Below are positions 56,388-64,000 of a stretch of DNA of 64,000 nt, piece after piece; the first letter of the stretch is position 1, and each line of letters starts with the position of its first letter. Origin of the DNA: Microbulbifer thermotolerans (GTDB lineage: Bacteria > Pseudomonadota > Gammaproteobacteria > Pseudomonadales > Cellvibrionaceae); contig NZ_FOKT01000002.1 in NCBI RefSeq assembly GCF_900112305.1, positions 248,001 through 312,000 of the forward strand. Direction: 5' to 3'. The translations under genes and the position numbers were made by a program. The notes beneath the pieces are model-generated. The model ran no database searches. It had not been told where the DNA came from and worked only from the letters and a program-made list of their open reading frames with translations.

Positions 56388-57356
56388 ATGGAAAACCAGA
56401 ACATCAGGGAGCGCCTCATCGCCCTCGGCGACTGGCTCGGACAACAGATTATCGGCCAGGAGACGCTGGTGAATCGGATACTGATTGCCCTGCTGGCGGA
56501 CGGCCACCTTTTGGTGGAGGGCGCTCCGGGACTCGCCAAAACCAAGGCGATCAAGACATTGAGCGAGGCTATTGAGGGTGATTTCCATCGCGTCCAATTT
56601 ACGCCGGATCTGTTGCCGGCGGATATAACCGGTACCGATATCTACCGACCGGAAACCGGAGAATTTCACTTTCAACCCGGGCCTGTGTTCCACAACCTGA
56701 TACTGGCCGACGAGATCAACCGCGCCCCCGCCAAAGTGCAATCAGCGCTGCTGGAGGCCATGGCAGAACGGCAGATCAGCGTGGGGCGCAAGACCTACCC
56801 CCTGCCCAAACTATTCCTGGTCATGGCGACACAGAACCCCATTGAGCAGGAAGGAACCTATCCGCTTCCTGAAGCACAACTGGACAGGTTCCTGATGCAG
56901 GTGAATCTTGCCTACCCCGGTGCCGAGGCGGAAGCGAAAATTTTGCGCCTGGCCAGATCCGAGGCAAGCCATGGCGAAAATCACCCTTCCGAAATCATCA
57001 CCCAGGAGACCATTTTCCGCGCCCGCCAAGAGATCTTAGGGATGCAAATGGTAGAAGCGGTGGAGACCTATACTGTCCAACTTGTCATTGCTACACGAGA
57101 GCCGGCAAAGTATGACAGCGAGCTTGCCTCCTGGCTAGATTTTGGCGCCAGTCCACGGGCAACTATTGCGCTCGACCGCTGTGCCCGCGCCAGAGCCTGG
57201 CTCGCGGGCCGCGACTTTGTCACTCCGGACGATGTCATGGACGTGGCGCCAGACATTTTACGCCATCGACTATTGCTCAGTTTTGAAGCTGAAGCCGCCG
57301 GGGTAACGGCTGATCAGGTCATTGAGCGACTTCTGCAGCAAGTACCGGCAATCTGA
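56388..57356 (+). CDS. MoxR-family AAA+ ATPase
   Basis: Predicted chaperone-like ATPase, 322 residues. Walker A GAPGLAKT (45-52), Walker B with LADEINRAP (near 110), sensor 1 in [20 protein letters not shown]. The last third is the MoxR lid domain ([22 protein letters not shown]). MoxR proteins commonly act with VWA-domain proteins encoded next door, as here. First gene of a six-gene plus-strand operon; the DUF58 gene follows after 51 bases. Confidence 0.93.
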   Translation: MENQNIRERLIALGDWLGQQIIGQETLVNRILIALLADGHLLVEGAPGLAKTKAIKTLSEAIEGDFHRVQFTPDLLPADITGTDIYRPETGEFHFQPGPVFHNLILADEINRAPAKVQSALLEAMAERQISVGRKTYPLPKLFLVMATQNPIEQEGTYPLPEAQLDRFLMQVNLAYPGAEAEAKILRLARSEASHGENHPSEIITQETIFRARQEILGMQMVEAVETYTVQLVIATREPAKYDSELASWLDFGASPRATIALDRCARARAWLAGRDFVTPDDVMDVAPDILRHRLLLSFEAEAAGVTADQVIERLLQQVPAI

Positions 57357-57407
57357 AACGATCCCTGCCACGCTATTGCGGGGCGAAATCCGACAGAGCA
57401 GAGCTGA

Positions 57408-58454
57408 ATGCCTTTGGCGTCCTCTGGCGCAGATCATCAGATTGCGCACTACGCACTAACGGGAGCGGAGAGAGGCAATAGAACCTTGCTTCAAGCAGTG
57501 AACCACACAGAATTGGAAATCCGCGGCGCCTACCCTAAGGTGGAACCCCTGGTGCGCCTGCGCCACATTGCCCGTCAATTGCAGCTGTTCAAGCCGCGCC
57601 TGGCCAGAAGTGATCAGGCCGGCAATTTGCTTACCCGCTATCGCGGTCGCGGAATGAATTTTGAAGAGGTGCGCGACTACCAACCGGGTGACGACGTACG
57701 TACCATCGACTGGCGTGTCACCGCGCGCACCGGAAAGGCACATACCAAACTGTACCAAGAAGAGCGGGAACGTCCGGTGGTGATCCTGCTCGATTTGCGC
57801 GCACCGATGTTCTTTGGCAGCCAAGTGGCTTTCAAGTCCGTAGTCGCCAGCGGCATAGCCGCGGCACTGGGGTGGGCCGCATTACAGCACAGTGATCGCG
57901 CTGGCGCGCTGCTGTTCACCGATACCAACATAGACACAGTGCGTCCGCGCCGCAGCCATCACGCGGTGCTGGCCATGATTCACAATATCGTCGCCCGGGC
58001 CGGCGAGCTCACCAGTCCTGTTACCGGCAACTCACAGCCGCTGAAAAACATGCTCGAAGAGGCGCGCCGTATCGCCCGCCCCGGCAGCGCCCTGTTTTTA
58101 ATCAGCGATTGTCACGACCTGGATGACAGTTGTGCGCAACCCTTGTATCTGCTCACCCGCCACGCGGATCTGCAAGTGATCCGCGTCAGTGATCCCTTGG
58201 AGCGGCATCTGCCGGATCAATCCCTTACCATCTCCGACGGCCGCCAGCGCACCTTCATAAACGCCGGCAGCCGTCCACTGCGCGAACACTTTGCCGAACA
58301 CCAAACCCAGGTCCGAGCAAGAGTGGAACAGCTTTGCCACAAACACCGACTGCCATTACTGGACTTCGATAACACGCAGCCGCTGATACCGGCATTAGTC
58401 GCCAAATATGGAAGCCGCGATTCAGCCCTTGCCGCGCGGAGAACAAAACGATGA
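57408..58454 (+). CDS. DUF58 domain protein
   Basis: Cytoplasmic protein of 348 residues with the DUF58 signature RGRGMNFEEVRDYQPGDDVR then TIDWRVTARTG near residue 85, followed by a degenerate VWA-like region (VVILLDLRAPMFFG). It is a standard partner of MoxR ATPases; biochemical role unknown. The start is uncertain: ATG 57408 has no strong ribosome site, and a GTG near 57499 would give a length closer to relatives. Its stop overlaps the next gene by four bases. Confidence 0.85.
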   Translation: MPLASSGADHQIAHYALTGAERGNRTLLQAVNHTELEIRGAYPKVEPLVRLRHIARQLQLFKPRLARSDQAGNLLTRYRGRGMNFEEVRDYQPGDDVRTIDWRVTARTGKAHTKLYQEERERPVVILLDLRAPMFFGSQVAFKSVVASGIAAALGWAALQHSDRAGALLFTDTNIDTVRPRRSHHAVLAMIHNIVARAGELTSPVTGNSQPLKNMLEEARRIARPGSALFLISDCHDLDDSCAQPLYLLTRHADLQVIRVSDPLERHLPDQSLTISDGRQRTFINAGSRPLREHFAEHQTQVRARVEQLCHKHRLPLLDFDNTQPLIPALVAKYGSRDSALAARRTKR

Positions 58455-59068
58455 GGTTCACCGCAGCTATTCTTCTGCTCACTTTTGGCTGTGGGATAGC
58501 GAGCAGAGGCGCACTCGCGCAACAGCAGCCGCTTCAGCCGCAATTGTCGCCAGAGGCTCAGGAGCTGCTGGCTCAGTTACGCGATATCCATGAACCCGCT
58601 CCGGTCGGGTGGTGGCCACCGGCGCCCGGCTGGTGGCTCCTCGCCCTGTTGCTATTGACTTGTGCCGGTGCGGCGTTCCTGTGGTTGCGGTACAAGCGCC
58701 GACAGCGCCGAAAAAATCGCTACCGGGCCGAAGCCATAAAATTGCTGCGAGGTATAGACATTAAACAGGCACGGGCCACCCAGGATATCAACGAAATTCT
58801 CAAGCGCGTGGCGGTCACTCATTACGGTCGCGGCGTTTGTGGCAATTTGACCGGCCGCAAGTGGCTTGAATTTCTTCAAACCAGGGTCGCGATTGACTGC
58901 CCGGAGGAAGTACAAAAAATTTTGCTGGAAGACCTTTACCGGGAGAGCGGTAACAATATTTCCGGCAACCAGGCTTTCCTGGACTACGCCGTGAATTGGG
59001 TCCAGCGGCACGGGCAGCGCAACGCCAACGGCGGGAACTTAACCGCAATGGAGGCGGAGAATGTTTGA
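58451..59068 (+). CDS. DUF4381 family membrane protein
   Basis: 205 residues. A probable signal sequence (about 1-24) is followed by a short periplasmic part (LAQLRDIHEPAPVGWWPPAP), a membrane helix (about 57-77, WWLLALLLLTCAGAAFLWL), then a basic RYKRRQRRKNR stop-transfer and a helical cytoplasmic domain. The DIHEP...WWPPAPGWW pattern is the DUF4381 hallmark. It overlaps both neighbours (4 and 8 bases). Confidence 0.85.
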   Translation: MRFTAAILLLTFGCGIASRGALAQQQPLQPQLSPEAQELLAQLRDIHEPAPVGWWPPAPGWWLLALLLLTCAGAAFLWLRYKRRQRRKNRYRAEAIKLLRGIDIKQARATQDINEILKRVAVTHYGRGVCGNLTGRKWLEFLQTRVAIDCPEEVQKILLEDLYRESGNNISGNQAFLDYAVNWVQRHGQRNANGGNLTAMEAENV

Positions 59069-60092
59069 ATTCGCCTCGCCGTGGGCATTCCTCCTGCTGC
59101 CCCTACCCCTTTTGGCACGTTGGTTGCTGCCACGCGCCAAGCCACTGAGCAGTGCAGTGAAGGTTCCCTTTTATGCGGAACTGTCACAGCGTGGCGGCGG
59201 AGAACAGAGCAATCTACTGAACTTGTTATTACTTTCCCTCATCTGGCTGCTGCTGGTGGGCGCCGCTGCCCGTCCCCAGTGGTACGGGGAACCCATTACC
59301 CAGACCAGCAGCGCCCGCGATCTGCTGTTGGCGGTGGATATTTCCGGCAGCATGGAGACCCCGGACATGCTGCTGGGCGGCCGCCCCGCCATGCGCATCG
59401 ATGCGGTCAAACAAGTTGTCGGCGACTTTGTCCAGCGGCGGCAGGGCGACCGCCTCGGCCTTGTGCTCTTCGGCACGCGTGCCTACTTGCAGGCACCGCT
59501 GACCTATGACCGCGAAACCGTCGGTACCCTGTTGTGGGAGGCGCAAATCGGCTTTGCCGGCCAGGGTACCGCCATTGGCGACGCCATCGGACTTTCAGTA
59601 AAGCGCCTGACCCAACGCCCGGCGGAACACCGAGTGTTGATCCTTTTGACCGATGGCGCCAATACCGCCGGAGAGGTTGCGCCGCTGAAGGCCGCCGAAC
59701 TGGCCCAACAGGCAGGAGTAACCGTCTACACAATCGGCGTCGGCGCAGAGGAGATGGTACAGCCTGGCCTGCTCGGTGGGCGTTTTGGAAGCCGGCGTAT
59801 CAACCCCTCCCGCGATCTGGACAGTGAAACGCTGCAGGCTATCGCAGACAAAACCGGAGGCCGTTATTTCCGCGCTCACAATCCCCAGGAACTCGTGCAA
59901 ATTTACGCTGAACTGGACCGCCTGGAACCCGTGGAGCAAGAGGCCGAAAGTTACCGTCCGCTAAAATCCCTCTACATCCTGCCTCTAGGCGCCGCTCTGG
60001 CGATTGCCCTCCTCTGGGCTGCAGTACCACTGCTCGCCAATGGTCTTAACTGGGGAAGTACAGCAGGCGACAGCCGGAGGCGCACAAGCTGA
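59061..60092 (+). CDS. BatA-like VWA-domain membrane protein
   Basis: 343 residues. Two N-terminal helices (about 7-24, 52-70), a VWA domain with intact MIDAS motif DISGS (Asp93) and the TDG element (LLTDGANTAGEV), and a C-terminal helix near 315. The VWA domain lies between the helices. A GGAG-containing site precedes the ATG. Its stop and the next start share one base (TGATG). Bat proteins are linked to stress or aerotolerance in Bacteroides and Leptospira, but the mechanism is unknown. Confidence 0.88.
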   Translation: MFEFASPWAFLLLPLPLLARWLLPRAKPLSSAVKVPFYAELSQRGGGEQSNLLNLLLLSLIWLLLVGAAARPQWYGEPITQTSSARDLLLAVDISGSMETPDMLLGGRPAMRIDAVKQVVGDFVQRRQGDRLGLVLFGTRAYLQAPLTYDRETVGTLLWEAQIGFAGQGTAIGDAIGLSVKRLTQRPAEHRVLILLTDGANTAGEVAPLKAAELAQQAGVTVYTIGVGAEEMVQPGLLGGRFGSRRINPSRDLDSETLQAIADKTGGRYFRAHNPQELVQIYAELDRLEPVEQEAESYRPLKSLYILPLGAALAIALLWAAVPLLANGLNWGSTAGDSRRRTS

Positions 60093-61948
60093 TGTTTATA
60101 GAAGACCTCAATCAGTTTCACTTCCTGCGCCCACAGCTATTGTGGCTCTTAGTTCCAGCCGTAATGCTCTGCTGGGGCCTGGCGCGCACCATTCTCAACA
60201 GTGGGCAGCTGCAAAAAGTTATCGACCCGGAACTCCTGCCCCATCTGCTGCTGCGCGGTGGAGAACAGCGGCCTTGGCTCTTCACGCTCATCTTCGCTCT
60301 CCTCTGTGGTGCGATTGTCGCACTCGCCGGCCCCAGCTGGCGCAAACTGCCGACCCCCGTCTACAGCAACCAGGACGCACTGGTAATACTGCTGGACCTG
60401 TCGCCTTCGATGATGGCTACCGACTTATCCCCCAACCGCCTGACCCGTGCGCGGTTAAAAATTCTCGATATTCTCCGTCAGCGCAAAGACGGTCTCACCG
60501 CCCTAGTCGCCTATGCCGGAGAGGCCCACGTAGTCACGCCCTTAACGGAAGACACCGCCACCATCGCCAATCTGGTCCCGGCCCTGTCGCCAGCCATAGT
60601 GCCGGTATCTGGCAGCAATATCGAAATGGCGGTGGAAACCGGCATTCGCCTGCTCAAAGATGGCGCCACCGGCCGAGGGCAACTACTAGTGGTAACTGAC
60701 GGTATTGACGATGCAGCTTTAGACACGGTTGCGAAACAGGTGGCGGATGCGGGAGTAGTACTGAGTATCCTCGCTGTGGGCAGTGGCGAGGGCAGCCCCA
60801 TTCCCCGTGGAGACGGCGGCGGTTTTATCACGGATAACAACGGCGCCATCATTATTTCCAATTTCGACGCCCGCGCCCTGGCAAAACTCGCTCGCCGCAG
60901 CGGCGGCCACTACGCCACAATCAGTGTGGACGACACCGATATCGCCCAACTGCTTCCAGAAAAAGAGACGCCGACACAGGCCAGGCTCACGGAACGTGAA
61001 TTCGATCAATGGCGCGAAGAGGGGCCCTGGCTGGTATTGCTATTACTGCCATTTATCGCCCTGCTCTTCCGCCGCGGCACCCTCGCCTGCGCACTTCCCT
61101 TCGTCCTGTTGACCTCGCTTCCCCAGCAGTCCCAAGCCTTTGAATGGCAGGATCTCTGGCTGCGCAAAGATCAACAAGCCCAACAGTTGTTGCAACAAGG
61201 CGAAGCCGAGCAGGCCGCAAAAACCTTCCGTAACCCCGAGTGGCGTGGTACCGCCAACTACCGCGCCGGAGACTTCCCTGCTGCGGCGCAAAACTTTGCC
61301 CGCGGCGACGCCCCTGAAAGCCTTTACAACCTCGGCAACAGTCTGACTCACCAAGGCCGCTACGACGAAGCCATTGCCGCCTACAACGAGGCACTGAAAC
61401 AGCAGCCACAATTCGCCGACGCTCAGCACAATCGAGAAATTGCCGAGAAACTCAAAGCACTGCAGCAACAACAGCAGCAACAGCAACAATCACAGCAGGA
61501 CCAGCAACAATCCGGAGAACAGGAACAACAACAGCCGGGCGACAATCAGCAACAGGGCCAGAATCAACAGCAGGATCAGCAGCAGGGACAGAATCAACAA
61601 CAGAGCGGAAACCCGCAATCTCAGCAATCGCCCGACAACCGGCAATCATCCGAACAACAATCCAAAAATAACAGCCAACAAGAGCAAAACAAACGCGAAC
61701 AAAGTGCCTCGCAACAAAAAAGCGAGGATCAGGAACAGACAGATGGAGAACAACAGCCGGTTGGCGTGGATGAGCAACCACTGGACCCCGAGACGCAGCA
61801 GGCCTTGGATCAATGGTTGCGCCAGATTCCCGACGACCCCGCCGGCTTGATGCGCGAAAAATTCAAATACGAAAGCCTGCAGCGCCGCCGCGCCTACCGC
61901 AGCGGCGAATGGCAACCCCCGGAAAACGGAGCCACGCAGAGATGGTAA
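60092..61948 (+). CDS. BatB/BatC fusion: VWA plus TPR with long Gln-rich tail
   Basis: 618 residues. Two helices (about 14-32, 62-80), a VWA domain with MIDAS DLSPS (Asp102) and a TDG element (VVTDGIDDAAL), a third helix (about 310-330), then a TPR unit (SLYNLGNSLTHQGRYDEAIA near 410-445). Residues about 455-560 are a low-complexity tract of Gln, Asn, Ser and Glu. The short conserved end (DQWLRQIPDDPAGLMREKF) is typical of BatC-type TPR proteins. The Gln tract is probably a flexible spacer. It overlaps batD by seven bases. Confidence 0.87.
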   Translation: MFIEDLNQFHFLRPQLLWLLVPAVMLCWGLARTILNSGQLQKVIDPELLPHLLLRGGEQRPWLFTLIFALLCGAIVALAGPSWRKLPTPVYSNQDALVILLDLSPSMMATDLSPNRLTRARLKILDILRQRKDGLTALVAYAGEAHVVTPLTEDTATIANLVPALSPAIVPVSGSNIEMAVETGIRLLKDGATGRGQLLVVTDGIDDAALDTVAKQVADAGVVLSILAVGSGEGSPIPRGDGGGFITDNNGAIIISNFDARALAKLARRSGGHYATISVDDTDIAQLLPEKETPTQARLTEREFDQWREEGPWLVLLLLPFIALLFRRGTLACALPFVLLTSLPQQSQAFEWQDLWLRKDQQAQQLLQQGEAEQAAKTFRNPEWRGTANYRAGDFPAAAQNFARGDAPESLYNLGNSLTHQGRYDEAIAAYNEALKQQPQFADAQHNREIAEKLKALQQQQQQQQQSQQDQQQSGEQEQQQPGDNQQQGQNQQQDQQQGQNQQQSGNPQSQQSPDNRQSSEQQSKNNSQQEQNKREQSASQQKSEDQEQTDGEQQPVGVDEQPLDPETQQALDQWLRQIPDDPAGLMREKFKYESLQRRRAYRSGEWQPPENGATQRW

Positions 61949-63711
61949 GTAAATGCGAAATGCGGAGCACGGAGCAATTGGCAGCGGCAAATCCAAGTGC
62001 CACACCCACCAAGTCCAATAAACGACTTGGCAAGCACACACACTGGTTAACCACTTTCCTCCAGGCAATGCTGCTGATGGTGCTGGCCAATTTCGCCCAG
62101 GCAGCCGGGAATCTCACCGCTACTGTGGATCGCAATAAAATCGGCATTGATGAAACATTGAACCTGCGCTTGCGCTACACCGGTGACGAGTCGGGCGGCC
62201 AGCCGGATTTCGAACTGCTGGAACAGGACTTCGATATCCTCTCCCGCCAACAATCCAACCAGTATCGGGTCATCAACGGGCACGCCGAAAGTTTTGTCGA
62301 ATGGATGCTGACTCTGGCACCGAAACGTGAGGGCAACTTATTCGTGCCGTCCTTACACTACAAAGGAGAGGTATCCGATGCGATACCGGTTATTGTCACC
62401 GAAGCCGGCAGCGGCCCCGGCGCCGACAACCGTCAGGCATTTCTCGAAGTAGAGCTGGATAAGGAAAGGCTCTACGTGCAGGAACAGCTTCTGGTCAAGG
62501 TGCGCCTGTATACCACTATCGGCCTCCACGATATCGCCACGGAACCGCTGCAAATTCCCGGCGCCCATATCGAAAAGGTGGACGAGCAGCGCTATGAGCG
62601 CCGCATTAATGGTGTCGCCCACGCGGTGTATGAACTCACCTATGCCGTGTTCCCGGAAAGTTCCGGAGAACTAACCATACCGGCGCTCAATTATGTTGCT
62701 ATCGCAGGCAGGCGCGATCCCTTTTCCCTGTTCAATCGCAACAGTCAACGGCTGCGCCTGCGGTCGCAGCCAAAAACCATTGAAGTCCAACCCAAGCCTG
62801 ATACATACAGCGGCACTCACTGGCTTCCCGCCGCCAGTCTCGGCATAGTGCAAAGCTGGAGCCAGGATCCAAAGACATTTACCGTCGGAGAACCGATCAC
62901 ACGCATCGTCACCCTGCGTGCCGAGGGCCTGCGCGCAGCCCAGTTGCCACCGCTGCCGAAACTCAATGTCGAGGGCCTTAAAACCTACCCAGATCAACCC
63001 CAACAGGATGATCAGGCCGATCTCAACGGCATCACCGGCAGCCGCACGGAAACCACCGCCATCGTCGCCACCAAACCAGGCGACTACCAGTTGCCGCCCA
63101 TTACACTCACCTGGTGGGATACCAAAACCGGGCGCCAGCGCGCCACTCAACTACCCGCCTTCCGTTTCACAGTCAGCGGCAGTGCCACAGCCACAATGCC
63201 TCAGCAGCCCGGCGCCACTCCCGATCTTATCCCTGGCGCCACCGCAACCACGGCCGCACCATCAGTAATACAAAGCAATTTTTGGCGCAACCTCGCCATC
63301 GCCGCCCTCGCCTCTCACCTGCTGTGGCTGTTGTACTTCCTGCGGCGTCGCAGCGTCCAACCTGTAAACAGCAACGCTACAAAAAAACAACCAAACGCCA
63401 ATCAACAAGCCCGTAACCTGGAAAAAGCGGCCGAGACTGGGGACCCAGCCACCATCCAACAAGCCACCCTCAAATGGCTGCGTGCCCGCTGGCCAGAAAT
63501 ATCGGCAAGTGGGCTGGAGGAAGCAAACCGACAACTGGGATTTGAGGAACTGGAAAAACTACAGGGATTACTGGACGCGGCCCTATACGCCACACCACCG
63601 AAGCCGCTGAACCGTCAACAGGTGGTGATTTTGGTGGGGAGGTTGCTCAAGCGGGAGCCTAAAAAAGCCAAAATTACGAGTGATAATCCACTCCCAGATC
63701 TGTTCCTCTGA
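61942..63711 (+). CDS. BatD-like exported membrane protein
   Basis: 589 residues from ATG 61942. A polar N-terminal stretch of about 35 residues precedes the hydrophobic signal (TTFLQAMLLMVLANFAQAAG). Several beta-sandwich repeats follow (LTATVDRNKIGIDETLNLRL marks BatD) in the periplasm, then one helix near 455 and a cytoplasmic helical tail. Because the N-terminus before the signal is unusually long, a later start (for example ATG 61960) is possible. Last gene of the moxR-bat operon; the VWA and TPR partners lie upstream. About 90 bases with nothing recognisable follow. Confidence 0.85.
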   Translation: MVSKCEMRSTEQLAAANPSATPTKSNKRLGKHTHWLTTFLQAMLLMVLANFAQAAGNLTATVDRNKIGIDETLNLRLRYTGDESGGQPDFELLEQDFDILSRQQSNQYRVINGHAESFVEWMLTLAPKREGNLFVPSLHYKGEVSDAIPVIVTEAGSGPGADNRQAFLEVELDKERLYVQEQLLVKVRLYTTIGLHDIATEPLQIPGAHIEKVDEQRYERRINGVAHAVYELTYAVFPESSGELTIPALNYVAIAGRRDPFSLFNRNSQRLRLRSQPKTIEVQPKPDTYSGTHWLPAASLGIVQSWSQDPKTFTVGEPITRIVTLRAEGLRAAQLPPLPKLNVEGLKTYPDQPQQDDQADLNGITGSRTETTAIVATKPGDYQLPPITLTWWDTKTGRQRATQLPAFRFTVSGSATATMPQQPGATPDLIPGATATTAAPSVIQSNFWRNLAIAALASHLLWLLYFLRRRSVQPVNSNATKKQPNANQQARNLEKAAETGDPATIQQATLKWLRARWPEISASGLEEANRQLGFEELEKLQGLLDAALYATPPKPLNRQQVVILVGRLLKREPKKAKITSDNPLPDLFL

Positions 63712-63802
63712 TTACCCGCTGAACAGCTGGGGGCATAATGACATAAAGCGAAAATACTATTAAAGATCTGTCAAATAGATCTATAAGAAAGCGTGGTTTA
63801 AA

Positions 63803-64000
63803 TTAAAGTCTCATTGAACTCTTGTATAGCCTAAGTGTCTGCGAAATAACTTTTTCGCTAGAAAAATGATTTTCGACAAGCTTCCTTCCAGCAAGACCGA
63901 ACTGGTAACGTAAATCTTTATTTGTCACCAAAGTCTTCAGTGCGATAACTAATGAGTCCACATCACCCGGCTGGATAAGTAACCCATTGAGACGGTGTCG
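63803..64000 (-). CDS. Glycosyltransferase C-terminus, cut by window edge
   Basis: The last 65 residues of a minus-strand gene: NGLLIQPGDVDSLVIALKTL followed by VTNKDLRYQFGLAGRKLVEN and ending in HFSSEKVISQTLRLY. The GLLI-PGD-xxLxxAL and AGRKLVExxF pattern is the end of GT4-type (group 1) glycosyltransferases. Stop at 63803-63805. Base composition is richer in A and T than the rest of the window, as is common in surface-polysaccharide loci, so such a cluster may begin beyond the right edge. Confidence 0.8.
   Translation of the reverse strand, partial: RHRLNGLLIQPGDVDSLVIALKTLVTNKDLRYQFGLAGRKLVENHFSSEKVISQTLRLYKSSMRL

Noticed and set aside
61456-61500. Trinucleotide microsatellite
   Set aside because: CAG and CAA alternate irregularly and the tract soon diversifies, so it is better described as protein-level low complexity.
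1-64000. CRISPR array, tRNA or rRNA genes, prophage or intact insertion sequence
   Set aside because: No regularly spaced direct repeats, no tRNA-like cloverleaf sequence, no phage or transposase proteins were seen on either strand.

Overview
The window looks like chromosomal DNA of a marine gammaproteobacterium. The organism guess rests on the Na+-pumping NADH dehydrogenase operon (nqrA-F with apbE and nqrM), soluble transhydrogenase, class-2 dihydroorotate dehydrogenase, the long NAD-glutamate dehydrogenase, PsrA, and a gene order that, from memory, closely follows Pseudomonas (DUF2062-lolCDE, sthA, nqr, gap, mfd, csiV, nagZ, psrA, lexA, topA, uup, slt, then rlmL-rmf-pyrD and gdhB-moxR-DUF58-bat). 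A Cellvibrionales relative such as Microbulbifer is my best guess; this is inference, not a database result. I found no tRNA, rRNA, CRISPR array, prophage or intact transposase.

Layout. 1-2.6 kb: methylcitrate operon (GntR regulator, prpB, prpC running off the left edge) with a recognisable promoter and palindromic operator. 2.6-8.6 kb: DUF2062 protein, the LolCDE lipoprotein exporter, a membrane alpha/beta-hydrolase and a small exported BamE-like protein. 9-18.6 kb: thioesterase/sthA pair and the nqr operon with its maturation genes. 18.7-24.9 kb: long-form GAPDH and mfd, with a HexR-like box between them, then csiV. 24.9-28.7 kb: an accessory stretch with two repeat elements, a DUF819 membrane protein, a cold-shock protein and an MscS channel. 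28.8-41.7 kb: nagZ, psrA, a LOG-family gene, lexA with SOS boxes, the topA operon, usp, uup, slt. 41.9-46.7 kb: a signalling cluster (FHA protein, PP2C phosphatase, Ser/Thr kinase fused to PEGA and FGE-like domains). 46.8-51 kb: rlmL, rmf, pyrD. 51.1-63.7 kb: gdhB and a six-gene MoxR/DUF58/Bat operon. The right edge cuts a glycosyltransferase.

How it works together. Much of the window is energy and redox metabolism: propionate use, NADH oxidation coupled to Na+ export, NAD(P)H balancing, glutamate oxidation and a GAPDH. Envelope upkeep is the second theme (Lol, NagZ, Slt, CsiV, Bat), and DNA repair the third (Mfd, LexA, TopA).

The least expected content is a family of five related 156-214 bp terminal-inverted-repeat elements. 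The two best copies are flanked by 4-bp direct repeats (CTAG, TTAA). Also notable are a perfect terminator-shaped hairpin inside the start of apbE, a long leader hairpin ahead of nqrA, and the kinase whose FGE-like domain has lost the catalytic cysteines.
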